Assembly: GCA_947489585.1 (NCBI GenBank)
Contig: CANLEE010000003.1
Coordinates: 248,001 to 312,000 of the forward strand
DNA from: an uncultured Psychroserpens sp.
GTDB lineage: Bacteria; Bacteroidota; Bacteroidia; Flavobacteriales; Flavobacteriaceae
Length of the DNA stretch: 64,000 bases
Direction of reading: 5' to 3'
Shown piece after piece: positions 29,061 through 38,246 of this stretch. Under the pieces are notes generated by a model. That model ran no database searches. It had not been told where the DNA came from and was given only the letters and a program-made list of their open reading frames with translations. The position numbers and the translations under genes are program-made. The stretch's first letter is position 1. Each line of letters opens with the position of its first letter.

Positions 29061-30242
29061 ATGAGCTTAGGAGTACTTAATAACACGCATATTTTAAAGG
29101 AAACTTTAAGTATTTCTTTATTCTTGTATTTGGGTACTGCTTACTTTTCTTTTGCCATTCCCAATATACTTTTAGGTGTTATTATTGCGGTATTCATATT
29201 AATCTTTGTGTCCTCAAAAAAAGAGCTTCAATTTAGTAAATCAAATTGGATAAAGTATGCGCTTTTAACAACGCCATTTATACTGACGTTAATTTCTGTA
29301 TTGATGTCCCAAGAGATCGAAATAGGAAGTAAATATCTTTTTCGAAGGTTGCCAATACTAATTATTCCATTTATAATCATTTTCTTAAAATTTGAAAACG
29401 CTACACTTAAAAATGGAGCCAAAACATTTGTTTTAGCCTCAATTATAGCCACTTTAATTACCTGCTATAATGCCATTAGATACTTCAATGAGGACATACT
29501 CTTTAAAACCCAATTCTCTCATTTTATAACAATCATACAGCATCCTTATTTTGGAGTATTTGTACTTACAGCTTTAGTATTAGTTCTAGAGCTCGAACTT
29601 ATAAAAAACAGAAGATTTAAGGGTATTGTTTCTTTCTTATTTATTGTAGGAATTTTGTTGTCAATCTCTAGATTGGTTTATATCTTATTTTTAGTGTATA
29701 CAGCTTACAAATTATATAAAAACTTACCCAAGAAGTGGTTCTTAGGTTTTTCTTTAGTGATTGGAGTACTAGTGATTGTTTTTTTAAGTGTTAACCCAAG
29801 GGTTATCAATAAATTTAAATCTACTGTAGATTATAAAAATTCCCCTAGATTACAAATTTGGAACAACTCACTTCAAGTAATAGAAGCTCAAGAAGCATAC
29901 GTATTTGGTATAGGAATTGGAGATTACTATAAAAATAAGAAAGACCCTTATTTTGCATTTGGTAAAAATGAGGGTCTAATATATGGTCTTAATCCTCATA
30001 GCCAGCCTGTAGAGTTTTATGTTACAAATGGGTTTTTAGGTATTATAACATTAATAATTACCATTATTATTACCCTATGGAAATATCTTAGAAAACAAAA
30101 AGAATGGGCTATATTTATATTTAGTATGGTCTTACTATTTTCTATAACTGAATGTGTTTTTACAAGGCAATATGGTGTACAATTATATGTCCTTTTAATT
30201 CCATTATGTCTCAATCAAAATTTTGAAAAGCTAAAATCATGA
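29061..30242 (+). CDS. O-antigen ligase family membrane protein
   Basis: Membrane protein of 393 residues with about ten hydrophobic segments and a periplasmic loop near 265-320 containing SPRLQIWNNS and GIGIGDYY, features of the Wzy_C/O-antigen ligase family. It begins directly after the glycosyltransferase stop and overlaps the esterase by four bases (ATGA). It may attach the finished polysaccharide to a lipid carrier or act as a second polymerase. Confidence 0.82.
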   Translation: MSLGVLNNTHILKETLSISLFLYLGTAYFSFAIPNILLGVIIAVFILIFVSSKKELQFSKSNWIKYALLTTPFILTLISVLMSQEIEIGSKYLFRRLPILIIPFIIIFLKFENATLKNGAKTFVLASIIATLITCYNAIRYFNEDILFKTQFSHFITIIQHPYFGVFVLTALVLVLELELIKNRRFKGIVSFLFIVGILLSISRLVYILFLVYTAYKLYKNLPKKWFLGFSLVIGVLVIVFLSVNPRVINKFKSTVDYKNSPRLQIWNNSLQVIEAQEAYVFGIGIGDYYKNKKDPYFAFGKNEGLIYGLNPHSQPVEFYVTNGFLGIITLIITIIITLWKYLRKQKEWAIFIFSMVLLFSITECVFTRQYGVQLYVLLIPLCLNQNFEKLKS

Positions 30243-31192
30243 ATTCTATTAAAAACATTCTAATTCTATTTTCTCTACTGATATTTTCCTGTTATGAACC
30301 AAAGGAAAAACCAGATGACTTTGATCAATTTTGGGATGATACATTAACTGAATTAGGCACAACAGTTAGATATGAGGTAATTAAAGATAGTATTGTCGAA
30401 GACCAAAAGTGGACGTTAAACAAGATTAAATCATTTCAAGACGTATCTTTTTATGCTTGGGTTGCAGAGCCTTTAGGTGATGGGGAATACCCTGTTAAAA
30501 TCAAATTTTCTGGGTTTGGACGCGGGAATAATAGTGTTAGTAATATACCTCATAAATGGTTTTTAAAAAATGAAGAATCAATAAACATGGTCGTTGATAT
30601 TAGAGGGCAAGGTCTTAGTACAGAACAAATTCAGTTTAAAGGGTATTTAACTAAAGGCTTAACAGATAAAAATAATTATGTCTATAGAGGCGCATATATG
30701 GATGCTGTCAAATCGGTAGATTTTATTGCAGAACACCCAAAGTCTGATGGTAATATTATTGTAACAGGTGGTAGCCAAGGAGGAGCCTTATCTATAGTCG
30801 CCACAGCACTAAATCCAAAAGTCACAATGTCTATCATTGGGTTTCCATTTCTCACAGATATGTATCATTATGACAGAGGGAAATGGCCAATGAACATATT
30901 GTTACGTGAATCAAACAAAAAAGAAATTGACTTAGATGATTTACTAGAAACACTTTCCTATTTTGATATCATAAATTTTGCAGAAAAAATTGACACACCT
31001 GTATTTTTAAGAACTCAAGAGATAGATACTATAACACCTAAAGAAGGCGCTATAAAGTTTTTTGAAAGAATTAAGAGTGATAAAAAAGAAATTTATATTG
31101 AAAATTGTGAAGGACATGGCTGTTCTAGTAAATCTGAAGTGGCAGATAAATTAGAACGCGCATTTATAAAATCAAATATACAATCACATTAA
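30239..31192 (+). CDS. Lipoprotein esterase of the acetyl xylan esterase type
   Basis: Predicted lipoprotein of 317 residues (LIFSC, cysteine 18) with an alpha/beta-hydrolase domain like the AXE1/cephalosporin-C deacetylase family. The nucleophile is S179 in GGSQGG (177-182); the likely acid is D263 and the histidine H293 in EGHG. Such enzymes remove O-acetyl groups from sugars. Being the last gene of the sulfation and assembly run, it may trim acetyl groups from the exported polymer. It overlaps the preceding gene by four bases. Confidence 0.82.
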   Translation: MNSIKNILILFSLLIFSCYEPKEKPDDFDQFWDDTLTELGTTVRYEVIKDSIVEDQKWTLNKIKSFQDVSFYAWVAEPLGDGEYPVKIKFSGFGRGNNSVSNIPHKWFLKNEESINMVVDIRGQGLSTEQIQFKGYLTKGLTDKNNYVYRGAYMDAVKSVDFIAEHPKSDGNIIVTGGSQGGALSIVATALNPKVTMSIIGFPFLTDMYHYDRGKWPMNILLRESNKKEIDLDDLLETLSYFDIINFAEKIDTPVFLRTQEIDTITPKEGAIKFFERIKSDKKEIYIENCEGHGCSSKSEVADKLERAFIKSNIQSH

Positions 31193-31207
31193 TACAAATC
31201 ATTTTGC

Positions 31208-31236
31208 TTGAATGTTTGAAATAAATTATAAATTTG
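31208..31236 (+). promoter_or_regulatory. Promoter for the small acidic protein gene
   Basis: TTG (31208-31210), an 18-base spacer and TAAATTTG (31229-31236) match the Bacteroidota promoter layout TTG-N17-23-TAnnTTTG in both elements. The start codon lies 25 bases after the -7 element. Confidence 0.65.
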
Positions 31237-31261
31237 GAGCTAAATATTAAACACAAAATTT

Positions 31262-31501
31262 ATGAGTGATATTATTAAGAGATTTACAATAGAGGTCGAA
31301 GAATTAGAAAAAAACTTTGACGCTTTGAATATGGATGACAAAGCTGCTGTAAAGTCATTTGAAGGTGTTGTGTTAGAATTATTAGCTAGACTTAAACGCA
31401 ACCAAGATAAAGAGGGAAATGAAGATTTAGAAGATGATTTAGAAGATTTAATATACCGAGTGATAATAATTCTTGGTCAATTAGACTTATTAGAAATTTA
31501 A
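31262..31501 (+). CDS. Small acidic protein of unknown function
   Basis: A protein of 79 residues, rich in aspartate, glutamate and leucine, with no signal peptide and no hydrophobic membrane segment. It looks like two or three amphipathic helices and may be a small coiled-coil or partner protein. No family is recognised. Support for it being real is the full two-part promoter just upstream and a sensible reading frame. It converges with the glycosyltransferase gene, overlapping its end by four bases. Confidence 0.65.
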   Translation: MSDIIKRFTIEVEELEKNFDALNMDDKAAVKSFEGVVLELLARLKRNQDKEGNEDLEDDLEDLIYRVIIILGQLDLLEI

Positions 31502-32592
31502 GTTTGAAGTGACTGGTAAACGTCAATAGTTTTCTTGGAGATACTGTCCCAATTGTAAGTCTCATACATTAGTTTAGAATTATCAATAGATAGTTCTGAA
31601 GATTCTAAAACATTCAAAATAGAAGCACTTATTGCAGCTATATTTCCAACTTCAAAATAATGCTTATCCTCTAAAGCAACTTCTAGGTTAGCGGGAATAT
31701 CACTTACCAACACATCAAGGTTGTAACTCATAGCTTCTAATAAAGCAATAGGCAAGCCCTCATGATAAGAAGGCATTATAAATAACCTAGCATGTGAAAA
31801 AATTTGATGCAATGCCTCTCCTTTAATAAAACCCGTCAAAACAATACCAGCTTTAACAGCTTCTTTTTTTAAACGTGTACTGTAAGTAGTTTCATGATCA
31901 GCATCACCTACCAGAACTAATTTATAAGGCGTCGTTATAGATGAGTATGCTTTTATTAAATCAGAAAACCCTTTCTCTTCAACAAAACGACCCACAGCGA
32001 TGAGGTAGTTGCCTTTTTCCAATCCATGAGATTTAATAAAATCAGTAGATGTCGCTAACTCAGGAATATTAACACCATTATAAATTAAGGTTGAATCATT
32101 CCTATTGTATTTCGTTTTTAAAATTGAACGAATAACATTTGAGATTACAATAACTTTTTGAGCAGCTTTGGTACCTAGATATTCTCCAAGCTGTAAGATA
32201 GATTTTGCGAGTTTCCCCCATTTTTGTCTATCATAATCAGGGCCATGATTAGTGACAACAACCTTAAGACCAAATAAACGGGCTAATGGTGTCATAATCA
32301 TTGGGCCCACAGCATGTATATGCAACACATCTGGGCGCTTAAAACCAGCATAAATAACCCCTAAAAACGTATGAACAATAGCTTCAATACTTTTTTGCTT
32401 AGGTGCAAAAATATGTTTGAGTTTAACACCTTTATAAGACCTAAGTGATTTGTCTTTTACATAAGGGGTTCGAGTAATGATGGTAACCTCATGACCAAGT
32501 TCAGCAATTCTAGGGTATAACTCTTCACAATGGGTTTCTACGCCACCTAAAATATCAGGAATACCTCTTGTACCTAAAACGATTATCTTCAT
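31498..32592 (-). CDS. Family 4 glycosyltransferase (DUF1972-like N-terminus)
   Basis: GT-B enzyme of 364 residues. The N-terminal GTRGIPDILGGVETHCEEL pattern is typical of a family 4 group that includes rhamnosyltransferases, and the C-terminal half has the donor-binding region PSYHEGLPIALLEAM with the EX7E arrangement. It is the last gene of a minus-strand group after the radical SAM gene, 77 bases apart. The donor is not certain, but dTDP-rhamnose is made by the nearby rfb genes. Confidence 0.9.
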   Translation of the reverse strand: MKIIVLGTRGIPDILGGVETHCEELYPRIAELGHEVTIITRTPYVKDKSLRSYKGVKLKHIFAPKQKSIEAIVHTFLGVIYAGFKRPDVLHIHAVGPMIMTPLARLFGLKVVVTNHGPDYDRQKWGKLAKSILQLGEYLGTKAAQKVIVISNVIRSILKTKYNRNDSTLIYNGVNIPELATSTDFIKSHGLEKGNYLIAVGRFVEEKGFSDLIKAYSSITTPYKLVLVGDADHETTYSTRLKKEAVKAGIVLTGFIKGEALHQIFSHARLFIMPSYHEGLPIALLEAMSYNLDVLVSDIPANLEVALEDKHYFEVGNIAAISASILNVLESSELSIDNSKLMYETYNWDSISKKTIDVYQSLQT

Positions 32593-32669
32593 TAAAGCCT
32601 AACACTTAAAATTCTGAAGCGAAAATAAGGTATTCAATTCAAAAGTGTATATTAAGTGATTCTATAAGT

Positions 32670-33749
32670 TTAAAGTGTATTCACATCCACTTCTCTAAGA
32701 TCACCTTGTAAAGGGTCTTGGCCAACATCAGCATAAGGAATATGTTCTTTACAAACAGGTTTACCAATAATACTTTTAATCTTATTTTTAACGACCCATT
32801 TAGTTGGGTGTTTGATGTACTTTTTCATTACTGGTGCAGCTGTACCAACCATCCAACAGTTTTTAGGGCACGTTTTAACTAGACCTCTAACCTTATCGGC
32901 TTGTTCGCTATACCAAAGCTCTTCAAAAGAATCATAATCACGAATATTACCCATTGATTCCTTCCAGTATCTCTTTTCTAAACCATTACAAGGGTATACG
33001 TCACCATAAGGTTCTATAAAGAAATTAACCGTACCTGCCTCACATGGTAGCATACGTTTTTTACCTTTAATGTAATTAATAAGACCTAAATTGAAGTAAG
33101 CACGATACCAACTTTTAGGGTTATTATCTTTAAGTAGCATATCAATAAGCTGCTCAAAATTACTAATCACTTCATCTTTGTTGGTAACTTCGTTATCGTC
33201 TTTATGAAAGTAAAATGAATTATGGAATGTCGCTGTAGCAAATTCCATATCAATTTGTTTACTCAATTCATATAAGTTAATTAAATCATGAGAATTCTTA
33301 TTAGAAACGGTCATCCCAAATCCAATATCTTTAATTCCCATTTCTTTTAAACCCATTAAGGTTTTTAACCCTCTTTGAAATCCAGTATCACGACCTCGTA
33401 AATCATTATTGATTTCTTCCATACCTTCTAAACTTACACGCACACCAATTTTTGGGAAGCGTTCAGCCATTTTAAGTATTTTGGCAGTATGCCAACCTGC
33501 AGTAGATATCACAACACGGTCACTCTTTCGGTACATCACCTCAATAATATCCTCAATATCTCGACGCATAAATGGTTCACCTCCAGTAATATTGGTGAAC
33601 TTAAAATTTGGTAATTTCTCTAATTCCTCAGGCGTAATTTCATGTTTTTTATTTGTTGGATTTCTCCAAATATCACACATTTTACATTCCATATTACAGC
33701 GATACGTTGTAATAATAGATACATCTGACGGCATTTTTGTTTTGCTCAT
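32670..33749 (-). CDS. Radical SAM/SPASM-domain protein
   Basis: An iron-sulfur enzyme of 359 residues. The radical SAM motif CxxxCxxC is at C18, C22 and C25, and the SAM-contact motif GGEP at 56-59. A C-terminal SPASM-like set of cysteines (C236, C254, C294, C298, with C333 further on) would hold at least one auxiliary cluster. Such proteins modify peptides, sugars or lipids. It lies 6 bases after a hexapeptide acyltransferase gene and before a glycosyltransferase, so a modification of a sugar or lipid carrier in the polysaccharide pathway is a fair guess. The substrate is unknown. Confidence 0.88.
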   Translation of the reverse strand: MSKTKMPSDVSIITTYRCNMECKMCDIWRNPTNKKHEITPEELEKLPNFKFTNITGGEPFMRRDIEDIIEVMYRKSDRVVISTAGWHTAKILKMAERFPKIGVRVSLEGMEEINNDLRGRDTGFQRGLKTLMGLKEMGIKDIGFGMTVSNKNSHDLINLYELSKQIDMEFATATFHNSFYFHKDDNEVTNKDEVISNFEQLIDMLLKDNNPKSWYRAYFNLGLINYIKGKKRMLPCEAGTVNFFIEPYGDVYPCNGLEKRYWKESMGNIRDYDSFEELWYSEQADKVRGLVKTCPKNCWMVGTAAPVMKKYIKHPTKWVVKNKIKSIIGKPVCKEHIPYADVGQDPLQGDLREVDVNTL

Positions 33750-33755
33750 AATAAT

Positions 33756-34463
33756 TTAGGATTTCCTAGATTTAATTATTTTGGCTGGTACTCCACCAAT
33801 AATGGAATAAGATGGAATATCTTTTGTAACAACTGCACCAGCAGCAATTACACATCCATCGCCTATGTTTACACCTGACATTATCGAAACATTGGCACCA
33901 ATCCAAACATCATTTCCAATTGTTGTTTTTCCTTTTGTTACACCTTGATGTTTAATTGAAACATCAATAGCGTCATAATTATGGTTTTCAGAAAAAATAT
34001 TAACTCTTGGGCCAAAAATCACATCATTGCCTATTTCAATATCTCCTCTTACACCAATAAAACAATAATGGTTAATACCCACATTGTCTCCAATTTTTAG
34101 AGAGTTTCCAACGTTTCTAAGAACACCGGTACATTCAATAATCGCATATTTTCCTAGAGTGAAATTATTTCCTATTTCAACGCCATCATAACTTAAAGCA
34201 TTGATATATGAATGTTTCATTAGGTTAAGACCACTGCCAGTCTTTATTTTATGACCAAATTGAATCTTTGCTCCCCTTTCAGCAAATATAAGACCTTTTG
34301 ACTGTTTTAAAAAAGGTTTAATGAAAAGCATACCTCGTATTGCCGAAAACCCTTTATCACTTAGGATGGTAAAAAGTTCTCTAAACGAAAATGGATAGGA
34401 CAAAACATGCTTCTCTTTTTTTACTTTAGATAGAAAAAACTCAATAATTTTATAAGCTTTCAT
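33756..34463 (-). CDS. Hexapeptide-repeat acyltransferase
   Basis: A protein of 235 residues. After a variable N-terminus (about 1-60) it has left-handed beta-helix repeats of the form [LIV]G..[AVI] from about 65 to 225, including [21 protein letters not shown] (139-159), whose histidine is the likely catalytic residue, and [13 protein letters not shown]. The family O-acetylates sugars from acetyl-CoA. It is the first gene of the minus-strand group and has a good promoter upstream (34493-34521). Confidence 0.87.
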   Translation of the reverse strand: MKAYKIIEFFLSKVKKEKHVLSYPFSFRELFTILSDKGFSAIRGMLFIKPFLKQSKGLIFAERGAKIQFGHKIKTGSGLNLMKHSYINALSYDGVEIGNNFTLGKYAIIECTGVLRNVGNSLKIGDNVGINHYCFIGVRGDIEIGNDVIFGPRVNIFSENHNYDAIDVSIKHQGVTKGKTTIGNDVWIGANVSIMSGVNIGDGCVIAAGAVVTKDIPSYSIIGGVPAKIIKSRKS

Positions 34464-34492
34464 AATTTCATTATTATGGAAAAAATTAATGA

Positions 34493-34521
34493 CAAAAGTA
34501 ATCTTTTTGAGTTTATTACAA
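34493..34521 (-). promoter_or_regulatory. Promoter for the acyltransferase/radical SAM/glycosyltransferase group
   Basis: On the minus strand: TTG (34521-34519), an 18-base spacer and TACTTTTG (34500-34493). Both elements and the spacing match the Bacteroidota consensus. The -7 element lies 29 bases before the acyltransferase start. Confidence 0.65.
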
Positions 34522-34547
34522 TAAAATTTATTAAGGCTATCTAAGAA

Positions 34548-34577
34548 TTGGTTTATTGTTATACTTTCTTATTTTTG
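34548..34577 (+). promoter_or_regulatory. Promoter for ugd
   Basis: TTG (34548-34550), a 19-base spacer and TATTTTTG (34570-34577) match the consensus fully. The element ends 14 bases before the ATG at 34592, which rules out the in-frame start at 34556 as the main start. Confidence 0.68.
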
Positions 34578-34591
34578 CTAAAACAATTTTA

Positions 34592-35890
34592 ATGAAAATA
34601 TCAGTTGTAGGCACGGGATATGTAGGCTTAGTAACAGGAACATGTTTAGCTGAAACAGGGAATGATGTCTTGTGTATAGATATAGATGAGAATAAAGTAA
34701 AAAGTCTGCAAGAAGGTAAAGTACCTATTTATGAGCCTCACCTAGATATACTATTTGAACGAAATATAAAAGCAAATAGATTAGAGTTTTCCACATCTTT
34801 AGAAGAAGGTGTAAATCATGGTGAAATCATTTTTTTAGCCCTACCAACACCAGAAGATGAAGACGGAGCAGCTGACTTGTCCTATGTTTTAGGAGTCGCC
34901 AAAAATGTTGGGAAACTATTAAATACTTATAAAGTAATTGTAGATAAAAGCACAGTCCCGGTTGGTACTGCCAATAAAGTTACAGAAGTAATTGCTAATG
35001 AAACAGATGTTAATTTTGATGTCGTATCCAATCCTGAATTTTTAAGAGAAGGCTTTGCTGTTGACGATTTTTTAAAACCTGAACGCATTATAATTGGCTC
35101 AAGTTCAGAAAGAGCAATAGCTTTCATGAAAAAACTTTATAAACCTTTTGTAAGATCTGGTAACCCAATAATTATAATGGATGAACGATCAGCAGAACTC
35201 ACAAAATATGCAGCAAACTCATTTTTGGCTACTAAAATTACGTTTATGAATGAAATTGCTAATTTTTGTGAAAAAGTAGGGGCAGACGTTGATAAGGTAA
35301 GAGTGGGCATGGGAACAGACTCTCGTATAGGAAAACGGTTCTTATTCCCCGGAATAGGATATGGCGGATCCTGTTTCCCTAAAGATGTTAAGGCGCTCCG
35401 TAAATCTGGACAGGATGTAGGGTGTAAATTTGATATTCTCGAATCTGTAATTAATGTCAACGACACTCAAAAAACAATCCTAATTCCTAGAATAGAAGCT
35501 TTTTTTGAAAACAATTTATCTGAAAAAACTTTTGGCATTTGGGGACTTGCATTTAAACCTGAAACTGATGATATTAGAGAGGCTCCAGCCTTGTACATGA
35601 TTGAAGAATTACTTAATAAAGGCGCAAAAATAAAAGTGTTTGATCCTGAAGCCATGCCAAATGTAAAAAAGAAGTTAGGCAATAAATTATATTATGCTGA
35701 AAGTATGTATGATGCTGTTGATGGAGTAGATGCTTTGATTATTTGTACAGAATGGAGTATATTTAGAACACCTGATTTCAATAAGTTGAAATCGAAAATG
35801 AAAAATCTTGTGATTTTTGATGGGCGTAATTTATATGATGTGAAAGATATTGAAAACGAAGGTTTTTACTACTCATCAATAGGAAGATAA
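34592..35890 (+). CDS. ugd: UDP-glucose 6-dehydrogenase
   Basis: Enzyme of 432 residues that oxidises UDP-glucose to UDP-glucuronate with two NAD. The nucleotide loop VVGTGYVGLVTG lies at 5-16 and the catalytic cysteine is C261 in the motif GYGGSCFPKD. It matches the bacterial Ugd/TuaD class in length. The start is supported by the promoter at 34548-34577. It is followed 9 bases later by the UDP-glucuronate decarboxylase gene, forming a UDP-xylose pathway. Confidence 0.95.
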   Translation: MKISVVGTGYVGLVTGTCLAETGNDVLCIDIDENKVKSLQEGKVPIYEPHLDILFERNIKANRLEFSTSLEEGVNHGEIIFLALPTPEDEDGAADLSYVLGVAKNVGKLLNTYKVIVDKSTVPVGTANKVTEVIANETDVNFDVVSNPEFLREGFAVDDFLKPERIIIGSSSERAIAFMKKLYKPFVRSGNPIIIMDERSAELTKYAANSFLATKITFMNEIANFCEKVGADVDKVRVGMGTDSRIGKRFLFPGIGYGGSCFPKDVKALRKSGQDVGCKFDILESVINVNDTQKTILIPRIEAFFENNLSEKTFGIWGLAFKPETDDIREAPALYMIEELLNKGAKIKVFDPEAMPNVKKKLGNKLYYAESMYDAVDGVDALIICTEWSIFRTPDFNKLKSKMKNLVIFDGRNLYDVKDIENEGFYYSSIGR

Positions 35891-35899
35891 GTATTGTTA

Positions 35900-36886
35900 A
35901 TGAAAAACGTATTAATAACAGGTGCAGCAGGGTTTTTAGGGTCTCACCTATGTGATCGCTTTATTAAAGAAGGGTTTTATGTCATTGGTATGGATAACTA
36001 TATTACAGGTGACAAACGTAATTTAGAACATTTAAGCAGTAACCCTAGTTTTGAATTTATTGAACACGATGTTACCAAACATATTTCTATTGATAAAAAA
36101 CTAGATTATATACTACACTTTGCATCTCCAGCTAGCCCTATAGATTATTTAAAAATCCCAATACAGACGCTCAAAGTTGGTTCTTTAGGAACACACAACC
36201 TTTTAGGCCTAGCTAAAGCCAAAAAGGCTAGACTATTAATTGCATCAACATCTGAAGTTTATGGAGACCCTTTGGTTCATCCTCAAACGGAAGATTACTA
36301 TGGAAATGTGAATACTATTGGACCAAGAGGTGTTTATGATGAAGCTAAACGATTTCAAGAATCTATAACCATGGCATATCATAGATTTCATGGACTTGAA
36401 ACTAGAATTGTACGTATTTTTAATACTTACGGCCCAAGAATGCGTTTAAATGACGGGAGAGTAATTCCGGCATTTATGGGACAAGCTTTAAGGGGTGAAG
36501 ATTTAACTGTTTTTGGAGATGGTTCTCAAACACGATCATTTTGTTATGTAGACGATCAAGTTGAAGGAATCTATAAATTATTATTTAGTGATTATTCTTA
36601 CCCAGTCAACATTGGGAATCCTGCAGAAATCTCTATCAAAGATTTTGCAAAAGAAATCATAAAGCTAACAGGAACTCAACAAAAAATTATATATAAAAAC
36701 TTACCAGTTGATGACCCTTTACAGCGTCAACCAGATATTTCTTTAGCAAAAAAGATATTAAATTGGGAGCCGAAAGTTGATAGAACAGAAGGAATGTTAA
36801 AAACCTTTAATTTTTTTAAAGACCTTCCTGAAGATGAGTTACACAAACGTGAACATAAAGATTTTTCAAATCATATAAAAAAATAA
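35900..36886 (+). CDS. UDP-glucuronate decarboxylase (UDP-xylose synthase)
   Basis: Short-chain dehydrogenase-like enzyme of 328 residues. It has the NAD loop [10 protein letters not shown], the [10 protein letters not shown] stretch typical of this decarboxylase group, the STSEVYGDP motif and the YDEAKR catalytic tyrosine/lysine pair. It would convert UDP-glucuronate from ugd into UDP-xylose. ATG 35900 is preferred to the TTG six bases earlier. It lies in a tight run between ugd and the priming transferase gene. Confidence 0.92.
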   Translation: MKNVLITGAAGFLGSHLCDRFIKEGFYVIGMDNYITGDKRNLEHLSSNPSFEFIEHDVTKHISIDKKLDYILHFASPASPIDYLKIPIQTLKVGSLGTHNLLGLAKAKKARLLIASTSEVYGDPLVHPQTEDYYGNVNTIGPRGVYDEAKRFQESITMAYHRFHGLETRIVRIFNTYGPRMRLNDGRVIPAFMGQALRGEDLTVFGDGSQTRSFCYVDDQVEGIYKLLFSDYSYPVNIGNPAEISIKDFAKEIIKLTGTQQKIIYKNLPVDDPLQRQPDISLAKKILNWEPKVDRTEGMLKTFNFFKDLPEDELHKREHKDFSNHIKK

Positions 36887-36887
36887 A

Positions 36888-38246
36888 TTGACAACGTTAA
36901 AACACCGGAGATATTCAGGCTATTTAAGACCCATGTCTTACATAATTGATTTATGTATTATTAATGGACTAGGAGTGCTTTATTTTTTCACATCTATAAA
37001 CCCATTAATGTTTATAGCTTTAATATCAGTAGCGTGGTTCATTTTATCTATTTTAACTAAGGTTTATGAAGTTTATAGGTTTACTAGAGAGCTCACAATT
37101 GTATCTTTAATTTTGAAACAACTTGCTTTTTTCACGCTTATTCTTTTTGCGTTTTCTGGATATTTCCATGAACTAAATATTAGTTCAATTACGATATTTA
37201 AGTATGTGGCTGTTTCATTTTTATGTATTACGATATTTAAGTTTGCGATATTTTATTTTCTTCAAAAATACAGATCATCTTTTGGCGGAAACTTCAGAAT
37301 TACAGCCATTTTAGGTGAAAACAAACAAACTTTAGCGCTTGAGAATTTTTTTAATAAGAGCCCAGAGTATGGATACATGCATAAAAAAACCTTTAATTTC
37401 AAAGATGAAAATGCAGATGATTTAAATGAATGTTTTGAATATTTAAAACAAGAAAATGTAGATGAAATTTACTGTTCAATATCTGAGTTAACAAACACAC
37501 AATTACTACAAGTGATTGATTTTGCAGACAACAATTTAAAAATCTTAAAGTTTTTACCAGACAATAAAGAGATTTATGCTAAAAAATTGAAATATGAGTA
37601 TTACGATTATATTCCAATTTTATCACTAAGAAATATTCCTTTAGATGATTCTTTTACCATGATTATCAAAAGAACTTTTGATATCATTTTTTCTAGTTTG
37701 GTAATTATTTTTATTTTATCATGGCTGACTCCAGTTGTTGCAATTCTTATTAAATTAGAATCCAAAGGCCCAATATTTTTTAAACAATCAAGAAACGGGT
37801 TTAATTATAAAGAATTTGATTGCTATAAATTTAGGTCCATGACTCCTAATAAAGATGCGCATTTATATCAAGCCACTCGAGGGGATCAACGCATCACAAG
37901 AGTTGGAAGGTTTATTAGAAAAACTAGTATTGACGAATTACCACAGTTTTTTAATGTGCTTTTTGGCGACATGTCAGTTGTTGGACCTAGACCTCATATG
38001 GTAAGCCATACTAATATGTATGCGAAAAGAATTGATAAATTTATGGTGCGTCATTTTGTGAAACCTGGTATTACAGGTTTAGCCCAAGTAAGTGGGTTTA
38101 GAGGAGAAGTAGAAACAGATAAAGATATTATTGGTAGAGTTAAATACGATATTTTCTATATCGAAAATTGGTCTTTACTTTTAGATTTAAAAATAATTTC
38201 CTTGACCTTTGTCAATGCTATAAAAGGGGAAGATAAAGCCTACTAA
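36888..38246 (+). CDS. Priming sugar-phosphate transferase (WcaJ/WbaP-like)
   Basis: Polyisoprenyl-phosphate hexose-1-phosphate transferase of 452 residues that starts repeat-unit synthesis by placing a sugar phosphate on undecaprenyl phosphate. It has four N-terminal membrane helices (about 15-130), a soluble CoA-binding-like region, and the catalytic domain from about 260, beginning KRTFDIIFSS, with KFRSM and the GDMSVVGPRP motif. Translation appears to start at TTG 36888, one base after the preceding stop; the next ATG would cut off the usual RYSGYLRP start. Its end overlaps the opposite-strand glycosyltransferase by 29 bases. Confidence 0.92.
   Translation: MTTLKHRRYSGYLRPMSYIIDLCIINGLGVLYFFTSINPLMFIALISVAWFILSILTKVYEVYRFTRELTIVSLILKQLAFFTLILFAFSGYFHELNISSITIFKYVAVSFLCITIFKFAIFYFLQKYRSSFGGNFRITAILGENKQTLALENFFNKSPEYGYMHKKTFNFKDENADDLNECFEYLKQENVDEIYCSISELTNTQLLQVIDFADNNLKILKFLPDNKEIYAKKLKYEYYDYIPILSLRNIPLDDSFTMIIKRTFDIIFSSLVIIFILSWLTPVVAILIKLESKGPIFFKQSRNGFNYKEFDCYKFRSMTPNKDAHLYQATRGDQRITRVGRFIRKTSIDELPQFFNVLFGDMSVVGPRPHMVSHTNMYAKRIDKFMVRHFVKPGITGLAQVSGFRGEVETDKDIIGRVKYDIFYIENWSLLLDLKIISLTFVNAIKGEDKAY

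Noticed and set aside
35137..35466. Minus-strand open frame of 109 residues inside ugd
   Set aside because: Antisense to a highly conserved coding region including the catalytic cysteine site; low-complexity serine and proline composition.
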